Shown piece by piece: positions 8,735-17,401 of a stretch of 64,000 nt of DNA (position 1 is its first letter; every line of letters starts with the position of its first letter). Position numbers and translations under genes: made by a program. The stretch lies in the NCBI GenBank assembly GCA_046290575.1, contig JBKAGX010000007.1, positions 86,918 through 150,917 of the forward strand, read 5' to 3'. The notes below the pieces were generated by a model. The model did no database searches. It was given only the letters and a program-made list of their open reading frames with translations, and was not told the DNA's origin. The stretch comes from JANQQJ01 sp046290575. Lineage in GTDB: Bacteria > Pseudomonadota > Alphaproteobacteria > SMXS01.

Positions 8735-10233
8735 GGCGCACTCCCGGCCAGGTCGCTCGTGGCGGGATCGAAGGTTTTCTCCAGAAGCCACGGATCATCG
8801 AAATGGCGGCGGCCGACAAACGCTGTGGCGTGATTGCCCCATTGCCGCATTGCGCCAGGATTTTTGATCCCCATCGCCCACAGCCAATAACGCTCGCCGC
8901 GTTCGGTGCCTTTGACGATGCCGTCCGTGCCGAACAGGCTGCGGGTCCGCTCGCCGGCAGGCAGACGTCGCAGATCGTGATAATCCGCAAATGGATAGGT
9001 CGCGTCCGATTGCCCCTGCCAGATCCCCACATGCTGCAGATAGTGGCTGACGCTGGCAAGGCGGATCACCAGACGCTCGTCCGCCGATGGTGCCGGCGCG
9101 GTGGCCGCGATCACTGTCCCCTCATAATAGGGAGACGGCCTTGTGGCGGGTTTCGCGCGCAAACCCGGCGTCGGGAAGAACAGGTGATAGCAGCCGCAAT
9201 TGTGGATCGCGTCATAGGCCAAGGGCCGCCCGTCCGGGCCGATGGTCACCCGCCAGGTGACGCCGTCCATGTGGCCGCCCAACGCATCGAACGCGCCCTG
9301 TTTGGGCCGGGCCGGGAACCAGATCATATAGTTGATCTGCAGCAATATCTGGCCCTGCCAATGGGTGGTGGAGAACCTCGTATAGGTGCGGGGTTGCCCC
9401 GTGTTAACGACGGTTTCGCCGCCGCGCCATGCGGGCGTCCCAATCAAATCGTCGTCGCTGACGACATCCACTTGCCAGACCGGCGCAAAAGCGGCAATCA
9501 GCGCTGCGGCGTCCGCGCCTTCAGGTTCGGGAATGTTGAGCGCATTGCCACGGGACGCATCGACCAGCGCGATAATTTGTGCCGGCGTGACGGTTCTTTG
9601 GTCATCGGGTGCAAACGTGGTCAAGCGGCCCGCAACGGGAAGGCTTTCAGGGGTCTGATCGAACACCGGCAGGTAGCCCGCCTTCCAGCGCGAGAAACCG
9701 ATATTAACTGCCAGCGCGGATAGCGGATAGAATCCCGCCAGCCTTAAGGCGCTGGAATAATGGTCCGGAACGCGGGCGCGGGGCGGCAACGCCTTATGCG
9801 CTGGCTTTTGCCGGTGATCATGGGCCCGTAGGATGGTTGAGCACTGGGTTACGCGCTGGGTAGCGTCACCGCCCAATTGCGCGTCCAGCGTCTGCCGGTC
9901 GCCGGGGGGCAGATTGCCGATCTCGACACGGCGCCCGTCCAGGTCGCGCGCGACCAGCCGGTCGATCCAGGCGGTGCGTTCCGCAGGCTCGAATGATTTG
10001 AAGTCGTAACTCGCGAGAAACCGGTCAATCCGGAAATAGGGAAAGCCCTCGATGCGGGCATATTCGGCGTCCCGCGTCCCTGCTTGTTTTACAGTCCGGT
10101 CGATGGCGGCATAGTCGTCCAGGCAGGCCTCGACATCGGGCGCGCCCTGCCGCCAGTCGCCGGTGCTGGCACAGGCGCCCAGCGCCAGCACAAGCGCGGC
10201 CAGCGCGATATGATGAATGCTCCGCATTCGCAT
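8731..10233 (-). CDS. Unrecognised outer-membrane lipoprotein (about 500 aa)
   Basis: I do not recognise a named family. The N-terminus is a lipoprotein signal, MRMRSIHHIALAALVLALGAC, with lipobox LGAC, so the mature protein starts at a lipidated Cys. The soluble part is about 480 residues with many Trp/Tyr/His, including a THWQGQILLQINYMIWFPAR block, HMDGVTWRVTIGPDG and a Cys-His cluster HNCGCYHLFFPTPG. The mixture looks enzymatic rather than structural. It overlaps the downstream TPR gene by 4 bp. ATG 10233 was chosen; ATG 10227 is equally possible. Confidence 0.75.
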   Translation of the reverse strand: MRMRSIHHIALAALVLALGACASTGDWRQGAPDVEACLDDYAAIDRTVKQAGTRDAEYARIEGFPYFRIDRFLASYDFKSFEPAERTAWIDRLVARDLDGRRVEIGNLPPGDRQTLDAQLGGDATQRVTQCSTILRAHDHRQKPAHKALPPRARVPDHYSSALRLAGFYPLSALAVNIGFSRWKAGYLPVFDQTPESLPVAGRLTTFAPDDQRTVTPAQIIALVDASRGNALNIPEPEGADAAALIAAFAPVWQVDVVSDDDLIGTPAWRGGETVVNTGQPRTYTRFSTTHWQGQILLQINYMIWFPARPKQGAFDALGGHMDGVTWRVTIGPDGRPLAYDAIHNCGCYHLFFPTPGLRAKPATRPSPYYEGTVIAATAPAPSADERLVIRLASVSHYLQHVGIWQGQSDATYPFADYHDLRRLPAGERTRSLFGTDGIVKGTERGERYWLWAMGIKNPGAMRQWGNHATAFVGRRHFDDPWLLEKTFDPATSDLAGSAP

Positions 10234-10300
10234 AAGAACAAATATAGCGCGGGGTGCGCGTTTGCCCGGAGTCACGATTTTGCGAGTAGTTGGTTCAATT

Positions 10301-10410
10301 CTGTCATTCCCGCGAAGGCGGGAATCCAGATCAACGTTTCCGCTGCTCCACTGATTGCCTGGACGCCTGCCTTTAGCCTGTCCTGAGCGACGCCGCAGGC
10401 GGCGTCGAAG
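10301..10410. repeat. Intergenic palindromic repeats (two families)
   Basis: Two hairpins lie here. The first is ATTCCCGC (10306-10313), loop GAAG, GCGGGAAT (10318-10325). The second is CGACGCCGC (10388-10396), loop AG, GCGGCGTCG (10399-10407), preceded by CCTGAGC and followed by GAAGGGG. Both types recur in other gaps of this window. The second sits just downstream of the lysS stop and could act in 3'-end formation. Confidence 0.75.
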
Positions 10411-10430
10411 GGGGGCATGACGAGTGCGGT

Positions 10431-12011
10431 CTAACCGCTCAGCTTTCCCGTCAGCGCGTCGGCGATCAGCGCGCGCGAGTTTTCCACCCCATAAAGCGCG
10501 ATGAATGAGCCCATGCGCGGGCCCTGGCTCTGGCCCAGCAGGGTTTCGTATAGCGCCCGGAACCAGTCGCGCAGATTTTCAAAATCGTGGCGTTTGCCGA
10601 TTTCGTAGATCTCGGTCTGAATGTCCTCGCCCTTTGTGGCCGGGTCGATCTGGGCTAGATGCGCGTTCAGGTCTTCAAGCGCTGCGCGTTCCTTGTCGTC
10701 CGGCGCACGGAACACTTTGTTCGGCTTGACGAAATCTGCGTAGTAGGCACAGGCATAGCCGACCAGCTCATCCAGCAGCGGATGGTTCTCCGGCGTGGCA
10801 CCCGGCGCGTAGTTGCTGATGAAGCCCCACAGCGCCGCCGGGTCTTCGGTATGCGCGGCCCCCACCAGATTGAGCAACAGCGCAAAACTGACCGGTACAT
10901 ATTCCTGCGGCGGCTGGCCTCCATGAATGTGCCACACCGGATTCTGCAGCCGCGTTGCCTCATCCTGCTCGTGATACTTGTCAAGATGCGCGATGTATTC
11001 GTCGACCGCCTTGGGAATCACGTCGAAATAGAGCCGCTTGGCCTTTTTCGGCGACTGAAACATGTAGAGCGCCAGACTCTCGTCATTGGCATAGCGCAGC
11101 CACTCGTCGATCGAGATACCGTTGCCGCGCGACTTGGAAATCTTCTCGCCATTGTCATCGAGGAAAAGTTCATAACTGAACCCTTCCGGCGGTGTGCCGC
11201 CCAGTATCTGGCAGATGCGGCTCGACAGGCGGACCGAGTCGATCAGGTCCTTGCCGGCCATTTCATAATCGACGTCCAGCGCCGTCCAGCGCATGGCCCA
11301 GTCGGCCTTCCATTGCAGCTTGCAGGCGCCGCCGGTTACTGGTGTTTCGACTCTGGTACCGTCTTCGTCCTGATAGACGATGGTGCCCGCTTCGACATTG
11401 CGTTCAATGACCGGCACCTGCAGCACGATCCCGGTTTTTGGGCAGACCGGCAGGAAGGGGCTATAGGTCGCCTGGCGTTCCACCCCCAGCGTTGGCAGGA
11501 TCACATTGATCACCGCGTCATAGCGCTCCAGCACCTTCAGCAGCGTCTCGTCGAATTCGCCGGCGGTATAGGCGTCGGTCGCGCTCTTGAATTCATAGTT
11601 GAAACCGAACTGGTCGAGGAAGGCCTGCAGCCGGGCATTGTTGTGTTCACCGAAGCTTGGGTGCGTCCCGAACGGGTCGGGCACCTGGGTCAGCGGCTTG
11701 CCCAGATGTTCGGCCATCATTTCCTGATTGGGGACGTTGTCCGGCACCTTGCGCAGCCCGTCCATGTCATCGGAAAACGCGATCAGCCGGGTTGGTAAAT
11801 CCGAGAGGGTTGTGAACGCGTGCCGCACCATGGTCGTCCGCGCCACTTCGCCAAAGGTACCGATATGCGGCAGGCCCGAGGGGCCATAACCGGTCTCGAA
11901 CAGCACATCGCCCTTTCCGCCACCTGTTTTTTCAAGGCGGTCCAGAATCTTGCGGGCCTCTGCAAAAGGCCACGCCTTGCTGTCGAGAGCGATGTCGCGA
12001 AGGTTTGTCAT
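10431..12011 (-). CDS. lysS: Lysyl-tRNA synthetase, class I
   Basis: A 526-residue class I LysRS, the form otherwise typical of archaea and retained in alphaproteobacteria. It has the HIGH-equivalent GPSGLPHIGTF near residue 44 and the KMSKS-equivalent KISKSRGNG near residue 292, within a Rossmann catalytic core followed by a helical anticodon-binding region. It charges tRNA-Lys in the cytoplasm. No second (class II) lysS is visible here. It is divergent from the helicase gene at 12111, with a 99-bp shared promoter region, and followed by intergenic palindromes. Confidence 0.96.
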   Translation of the reverse strand: MTNLRDIALDSKAWPFAEARKILDRLEKTGGGKGDVLFETGYGPSGLPHIGTFGEVARTTMVRHAFTTLSDLPTRLIAFSDDMDGLRKVPDNVPNQEMMAEHLGKPLTQVPDPFGTHPSFGEHNNARLQAFLDQFGFNYEFKSATDAYTAGEFDETLLKVLERYDAVINVILPTLGVERQATYSPFLPVCPKTGIVLQVPVIERNVEAGTIVYQDEDGTRVETPVTGGACKLQWKADWAMRWTALDVDYEMAGKDLIDSVRLSSRICQILGGTPPEGFSYELFLDDNGEKISKSRGNGISIDEWLRYANDESLALYMFQSPKKAKRLYFDVIPKAVDEYIAHLDKYHEQDEATRLQNPVWHIHGGQPPQEYVPVSFALLLNLVGAAHTEDPAALWGFISNYAPGATPENHPLLDELVGYACAYYADFVKPNKVFRAPDDKERAALEDLNAHLAQIDPATKGEDIQTEIYEIGKRHDFENLRDWFRALYETLLGQSQGPRMGSFIALYGVENSRALIADALTGKLSG

Positions 12012-12110
12012 GTGTCACCGGTGATTAGAGCGGCGCGGAAAGTAGGCCCCAGACCCCCTACGGTCAACTGCAAGGGTGTAGCGCGCTCCGCAGGGTTCTA
12101 TAGTCGTGCG

Positions 12111-14771
12111 ATGTCAGATCCATCCCCGAAAACCCGGCTGTCCCTGCCCGATGTCTCTGCGCTGGTCGTCGGCTTCAATGAAGCGGTCAGTGTCACGCCC
12201 GATGGCGAGATTGAAACGCTGGGGCTGGGAGAAGCAGCGGTGCTGGCCGCGCGCGACCCCGTCCTGGTCTGCCATGAGCCGGAGGTGCGGACCCGGCTGG
12301 AGACGGATGTGCTGGACCAGGCGCTCGATCTGCTGGAGCTGTTCGCCTTTGTCCGCCCGGCGCGTTTCTGCCTGCCGACGCCAAAGGGGTTGGCCAGTGT
12401 ATTTGGCCTGCCGGACCCGGGGGCGGATCTGACCGATCAGGCGTTTGTGCTGCATCAGGCTGCTGCCCGTCTGCTGGAACAATTGACGTCGCCGCGTTAC
12501 CCCGACAGGCCCGAAGCGCAGCGCATTGCTAAAACCATGCAGCAGGCGGGCTGGGCGTGGGGACCTTATGTCACAGCTGCGCTTGGGCCGCCTGCGTCCG
12601 GGGATGATGCGGGCAGCGGCATGGACGTCTGGCGCAGATTGCCGGAATGGGAGGATGAAGCGCCACGCCCGCCGCCAGACGATCTGCCCATCGGACCCGC
12701 AGAGGTGCAGGATCGATTGACCGATCTGCTGGGCGACGGGGCTGAGGACAGGGACTCCCAGAGGGACTATGCAGGCGATATCGCTGCCGCTTTTCAGCCG
12801 CGCGAAATCGCCACGGCCCCTAATGCGGTGCTGGCAGAAGCCGGCACCGGAATCGGCAAGACACTGGGCTATATCGCGCCCGCCAGCCTTTGGGCCGCGC
12901 GCAATGGCGGAGCGGTTTGGCTCTCCACTTACACCAAGAACCTGCAACGCCAGCTTGATCAGGAACTTGACCGGCAGTTCCCTGACCCGCGCGAAAAGGC
13001 CCGGAAGGTTGTCGTGCGTAAGGGCCGGGAGAACTATCTGTGCCTGCTCAATCTGGAAGAGGCGGTGATCCGTTCCCAGACGGTGCCGGAAAACCGGGTT
13101 CGCCTGGCGCTGATCCGGGGGCCGCGATCCCGTGATGGCACTGGTCGGTGGTGATCTGCCGGCCTGGCTGTTGCAGGGGGCGGGCGTCAGGCCTGACGAT
13201 CGCCGCGGCGAATGGTCTGCGTCCTGCGCCCATTGGGCCATGCCATCAACATGCGCAAGGCCAGCAGCGGACTGGTGATCGCCATCACCGCGCTGGTGAT
13301 GATCCGCGCCGCGTAACGGGCCGGAAGAAAACGCGACGGTATGTGTTTGATGAAAGCGATGATTTGTTCGACGCCGGCGGCGCACTTTCGGGTTTGGAGC
13401 CGAACGGCGGCGCTGGGTCCGGGGCCGGAGCGCGCGGGGGCGTGCCAGGGCATCGAATCGCGCATCGGTGATCTCTCTGATTACGGGAATCCCGACGACT
13501 GGCGCGAAGCAGGCGGCGGCATGCTGCCGGGAAAGCTGGGCTGCAGCCTTTCGTCACAACCGCAAACCCAGAAGAGTTCTCCAGCGTCCGCGGGATGCCC
13601 GGGGCAAAGGCCCGATGACCCCTATACGCTGGAAGCCGCGACCCACACGCTCAGTGATATTTTGCGGGACGCCGCCGTCGCCTATGGCAAGGCGTTAACC
13701 GATTTGACGGTCCCGCTGCAGCAATTGGCCAAGGTGCTCGGCAATCGCCTGGCGGAAGAGGCCGAAGATCTGGAAGGCCCGGCGCGGACAAGGCTGGAGG
13801 CGGCGCGGCACGGCCTGATCCGCCGCATCGACTCCATGTTGCTGCCCTGGCGGGCCATGCTGCGCGATCTGGAGGCGGGGACCATGGACGGGTTTGTCGA
13901 CTGGTTTTCCGTCGAGCGGTCCGGCCAGCGTGAATTCGATGTCGGGTTGCACCGCCACTGGATCGATCCCACCAAACCGTTTGCCGATGTCGTGCTGGCG
14001 CCGTCGCATGGCGTAGTGGTCACCTCGGCGACCCTGCGGGACGAGACTGGAGACGGGGTGGATGAAGAGGGCTGGCGGCATGCGGAGGTGCGCACCGGTT
14101 TCAATCACCTGGTGCTGCCAGGCAAACGGTCGAGCCATGTTTCGCCCTTCGATTATGCCGCGCAGGCGCGTGTGTTCATTGTCAACGATCTGAAAAAGAA
14201 CGAGATGGAGCAGGTGGCCGGGGCCTATCGCGCTCTGTTTGAGGCGTCCGGTGGCGGCGCGTTGGGGCTTTTCACCGCCATCAGCCGTCTGAAACAGGTC
14301 TACCGGCATTTGGCGCCATCATTGGCCAATGCGGGTTTGCCGTTGCTTGCCCAGCATGTCGATGCATTTGACCCCGGCACGTTGATTGACATTTTCAGGG
14401 CCGAGGATCATTCCTGCTTGTTGGGGACCGATGCAATCCGCGACGGCGTCGATGTCCCTGGGGCCGCCCTGCGCCTGATCGTCTTTGACCGGGTGCCGTG
14501 GCCGCGCCCTTCGGTGCTGCACCGGGCGCGCCGGGACGCATTTGGCGCCAGAAAATATGACGAGATGCTGGTCCGTCTGCGGCTTAAACAGGCGTTCGGC
14601 CGGTTGATCAGGCGGCAGGATGATCATGGTGTTTTCGTCATGCTCGATGGCGCAACGCCCTCACGGTTGCTCACGGCATTTCCGCCCGGTGTGCCGGTGG
14701 ATCGGATTGGGCTCAAAGAGGCGATTGAGAAAACCGGCGCCTTCTTGTCCGACAGGGTCGTTTCAGGTTGA
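12111..14771 (+). pseudogene. DinG/Rad3-type ATP-dependent DNA helicase, frameshifted
   Basis: The gene encodes an XPD/Rad3-like superfamily 2 helicase of about 880 residues. The first frame runs from ATG 12111 (MSDPSPKTRLSLPD) and contains Walker A AEAGTGIGKT plus the downstream RKGRENYLCLLNLEE block; it stops at 13154. The last frame, up to 14771, carries PSHGVVVTSATL, LGTDAIRDGVDVPG and LKQAFGRLIRRQDD, the C-terminal helicase motifs. Between about 13110 and 13620 the expected coding signal hops repeatedly among all three frames, with the DEAH-like box as VFDESDDLFD in frame 2. Both outer thirds look under normal selection, so local sequence or assembly errors are at least as likely as real decay. 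Confidence 0.75.
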
Positions 14772-14850
14772 AGCCGGGGCCGCCGCACCATATGTAGCGC
14801 GCAGCAGAGTCAGGTTCGACCAATATCAGCAGTCCCAAAAAGAGCCCAAT

Positions 14851-15276
14851 ATGGATAGTGAAATCCTCAGTCATCACAGCGCCCTGGTCTATCTGATGGT
14901 GACCATGTCGGCTGCCGACTCGGACATGTCTGATAGCGAGCTGGAGACCATGACCCAATTGGTCAATCACTTGCCCGTCTTTCGGGACTATGACAGCTCG
15001 CGGGTTATGCAGGCGGGTCAGGTCTGTGCCGATCTCCTCGCCGAGGAGGAAGGCATCGATACGGTTTTGGGGCTTGTCGCCCAGGCCCTCCCGCCGTCAT
15101 TGCGAGAAACCGCTTATGCGATTGCCTGTCAGGTCGCGGTCAGCGACGGTCGTCTTAGCCAGGAGGAGCTGCGTCTGTTGGAGATGATCCGCCATGAGCT
15201 GGGTGTTGAGCGGCTGGCCGGCGCCGCCATTGAACGCGGCGTTGCCGCGCTCTACCGGGCTTCTCCGGAAGACTAG
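14851..15276 (+). CDS. TerB-like (tellurite resistance) family protein
   Basis: A 141-residue all-helical protein, MDSEILSHHSALVYLMVTMSAADSDMSD, with the TerB-fold pattern of two similar helical halves, each with an acidic turn (ADSDMSDSELETM near residue 23 and VSDGRLSQEELRLLE near residue 98). TerB-like domains bind metals weakly and are often found with membrane stress systems; tellurite resistance itself should not be assumed. It lies 5 bp before the hydroxylase gene, suggesting an operon through sixA. I chose the ATG at 14851 because upstream codons overlap the helicase end. Confidence 0.8.
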   Translation: MDSEILSHHSALVYLMVTMSAADSDMSDSELETMTQLVNHLPVFRDYDSSRVMQAGQVCADLLAEEEGIDTVLGLVAQALPPSLRETAYAIACQVAVSDGRLSQEELRLLEMIRHELGVERLAGAAIERGVAALYRASPED

Positions 15277-15281
15277 ACTTC

Positions 15282-16097
15282 ATGAACAACTGGCTGCTTG
15301 CGAACGAACCCAGCATCCGGTTGGGGACGTTCGTTGCCTTGCTGGTATTGTTCATCGGACTGCAGGCCTTGTTCCCCAGGCGGAGGGTTGGCCGGTCCCG
15401 GCCGCGACGCTGGTTCGCCAATCTAGCCGTCTCTGGCCTGAACGCCCTGTCGCTGGGCCTGGTTTTTCTGTTGGCCAGTGTGACGGCGGTTGGGTTTGCG
15501 GTCGTCTCCAGTGCGCAGGGATGGGGCTTTTTGAATGCCGTCGGGTTGCCGCTGTGGGTCGAGGTGCTGATTGCGTTCCTGCTACTCGATCTGGTGATCT
15601 ATGCCCAGCATGTGGCGTTCCACCATGTACCTTTGTTCTGGCGATTGCACCGGATGCACCATGCGGATCTGGACTTCGATGTCACCACCGGCGTTCGGTT
15701 TCACCCGATTGAGATTGTCCTGTCCATGGGGGTCAAGTTCGCCGCCATCGCGCTGATCGGTGCGCCGGCGCTGGCCGTACTCATCTTCGAGGTGATGCTG
15801 AACGGTACGTCGCTGTTCAACCACGCCAATCTGAAACTCCCTGGGGCGCTTGACCGCATGCTGCGGTGGGCGGTTGTGACGCCGGACATGCACCGGGTAC
15901 ATCATTCGGTGCTCCGGGATGAAACCGACAGCAATTTTGGCTTTAACCTGCCCTGGTGGGACCGGCTGTTCGGCACCTATCGCGCCCAGCCCGTCGAGGG
16001 CCATGAAGGCATGACGATCGGGCTGCCGATTTTCAGGGAAGAAGATGCGCAGCAACTTCCCTATATGTTGATAAGTCCATTCAGGGAACCGCGTTGA
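15282..16097 (+). CDS. Sterol desaturase / fatty acid hydroxylase family protein
   Basis: A 271-residue membrane protein with the histidine boxes of the fatty-acid hydroxylase superfamily: QHVAFHH near residue 109, HRMHH near residue 124, FNHANL near residue 183 and HRVHHS near residue 207. Several hydrophobic helices flank them. These di-iron enzymes hydroxylate or desaturate lipids; the substrate here could be a fatty acid, hopanoid or carotenoid. The stop overlaps the following sixA start (TGATG), so they are translationally coupled. Confidence 0.9.
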   Translation: MNNWLLANEPSIRLGTFVALLVLFIGLQALFPRRRVGRSRPRRWFANLAVSGLNALSLGLVFLLASVTAVGFAVVSSAQGWGFLNAVGLPLWVEVLIAFLLLDLVIYAQHVAFHHVPLFWRLHRMHHADLDFDVTTGVRFHPIEIVLSMGVKFAAIALIGAPALAVLIFEVMLNGTSLFNHANLKLPGALDRMLRWAVVTPDMHRVHHSVLRDETDSNFGFNLPWWDRLFGTYRAQPVEGHEGMTIGLPIFREEDAQQLPYMLISPFREPR

Positions 16098-16606
16098 TGA
16101 AACGCCTGATGCTGCTGCGCCACGCGAAATCCAGCTGGGAGAAACCGGGCCAGGCGGATATCGACCGCCCGCTGAACCATAGGGGCGAGCGCGCGGCGCG
16201 GCTGATGGGGACCTATCTGCAACAACAGGGCCGCGAGCCGGAGCTTATCTTGTGTTCCACTGCGCGGCGGACGCGTGAGACGGTAGCCGGGCTGCTCGAA
16301 CAGTTCGCCACCGCCCCGGAGATCAGGTTCGATGAAAAACTCTATCTGGCGGCCCCCCATGAGATTCTTGAATTGATATCCGATGTACCCGACAGCGTCC
16401 GGCGCTTGATGGTGGTCGGCCACAATCCGGGCATGCATGAATTGGCGCTGCAACTCGTCGCTGAAGATAAGACCGGTGCCTTGGGCGCGCTGCGGGAGAA
16501 GTTTCCAACCGCTGCTTTGGCCCATTTCAAGCTTGAGATCGACCACTGGCCTGATATCGGGCCGGGGCGGTTGGTAGACCTTCAAGCGCCCAAAAACCTG
16601 GTTTGA
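16097..16606 (+). CDS. sixA: SixA-type histidine phosphatase
   Basis: A 169-residue member of the histidine phosphatase (phosphoglycerate mutase-like) superfamily. The N-terminal MKRLMLLRHAKSSW holds the catalytic His9 in the RHA variant of the RHG motif, as in SixA; LNHRGERAARLMG, CSTARRTRETV and VVGHNPGMHEL complete the phosphate pocket. SixA removes phosphate from histidine in phosphotransfer proteins. ATG 16097 overlaps the upstream stop; a TTG at 16094 would add one residue. Confidence 0.9.
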   Translation: MKRLMLLRHAKSSWEKPGQADIDRPLNHRGERAARLMGTYLQQQGREPELILCSTARRTRETVAGLLEQFATAPEIRFDEKLYLAAPHEILELISDVPDSVRRLMVVGHNPGMHELALQLVAEDKTGALGALREKFPTAALAHFKLEIDHWPDIGPGRLVDLQAPKNLV

Positions 16607-16678
16607 CGCTGATCATGGGCCTTGCAATTGATTTGATGTCTAGTGTTCGACGAGATTCGTCCCTGTTGGGAGATGTTG

Positions 16679-17398
16679 ATGGATGCACGTGCAAGAGAGC
16701 CTGAATTCCGCGCCCAGGGCCTGACCAAGGTCTACGATATGGGCGAGGTCCAGGTGCATGCGCTGCGCGGAGTCGATCTCGACCTCTATGACGATGAATT
16801 TGTCGTGCTGCTGGGGCCTTCCGGCAGCGGCAAGTCCACGTTGGTCAACATATTGGGGGGGTTGGACGGACCGACGGACGGGCATGTGTTTTTCCGCGGC
16901 GAGGATCTGACGCTGGTCAGTGACCGCGACCTCACCCTCTATCGCCGCAACCATGTCGGTTTCGTGTTCCAGTTCTACAATCTGATCCCCAGCCTGACGG
17001 CCAAGGAAAATGTCGCGCTGGTGACGGAGATTGCGCCCAACCCTCTGGATCCGGCAGAGGCGTTGGCGCTGGTGGGACTGGGCGAACGGGTCGATCATTT
17101 TCCAGCCCAACTATCAGGCGGCGAGCAACAGCGCGTCGCGATTGCCCGCGCGGTGGCCAAACGACCGGACGTGCTGCTCTGCGACGAACCGACCGGTGCG
17201 CTCGATATCACCACGGGCGTGGTGGTGCTTGACGCGCTGGAGCGGGTGAACCGCGAGCTGGGTACCCTTACGGTCGTGATTACGCACAATGCGGCGATCA
17301 GCGCCATGGCTGACCGGGTGATTTACTTCAAGGACGGCCAGATCGATCGAATTAAAGAGAATGCGACGCGGACCCCACCGGCCGAAGTGGCGTGGTAG
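16679..17398 (+). CDS. ABC transporter ATP-binding protein, MacB/LolD family
   Basis: About 239 residues with Walker A GPSGSGKST, Q-loop VFQFYNLIP, signature LSGGEQQRVAIARAV, Walker B VLLCDEPTGALD and H-loop VITHN. This is the subfamily that powers FtsX-like permeases. The permease starts 3 bp downstream and an HlyD-type adaptor follows, making a complete ATPase-permease-adaptor exporter. Upstream alternatives are GTG 16643 and ATG 16673; ATG 16679 is best spaced from a GGGAG ribosome site at about 16668. Confidence 0.93.
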   Translation: MDARAREPEFRAQGLTKVYDMGEVQVHALRGVDLDLYDDEFVVLLGPSGSGKSTLVNILGGLDGPTDGHVFFRGEDLTLVSDRDLTLYRRNHVGFVFQFYNLIPSLTAKENVALVTEIAPNPLDPAEALALVGLGERVDHFPAQLSGGEQQRVAIARAVAKRPDVLLCDEPTGALDITTGVVVLDALERVNRELGTLTVVITHNAAISAMADRVIYFKDGQIDRIKENATRTPPAEVAW

Positions 17399-17401
17399 GC
17401 C

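Noticed and set aside
10659..11798. 379-codon open frame on the plus strand
   Set aside because: Antisense to class I lysS; GC-rich codon use on the minus strand opens this frame.
12114..13385. 423-codon minus-strand open frame opposite the helicase
   Set aside because: Shadow of the helicase N-terminal half; it spans the frameshift cluster by chance and has no motif.
14851..15276. A tellurite-resistance system
   Set aside because: A lone TerB-like protein without terC, terD or terZ genes is not enough to support it.
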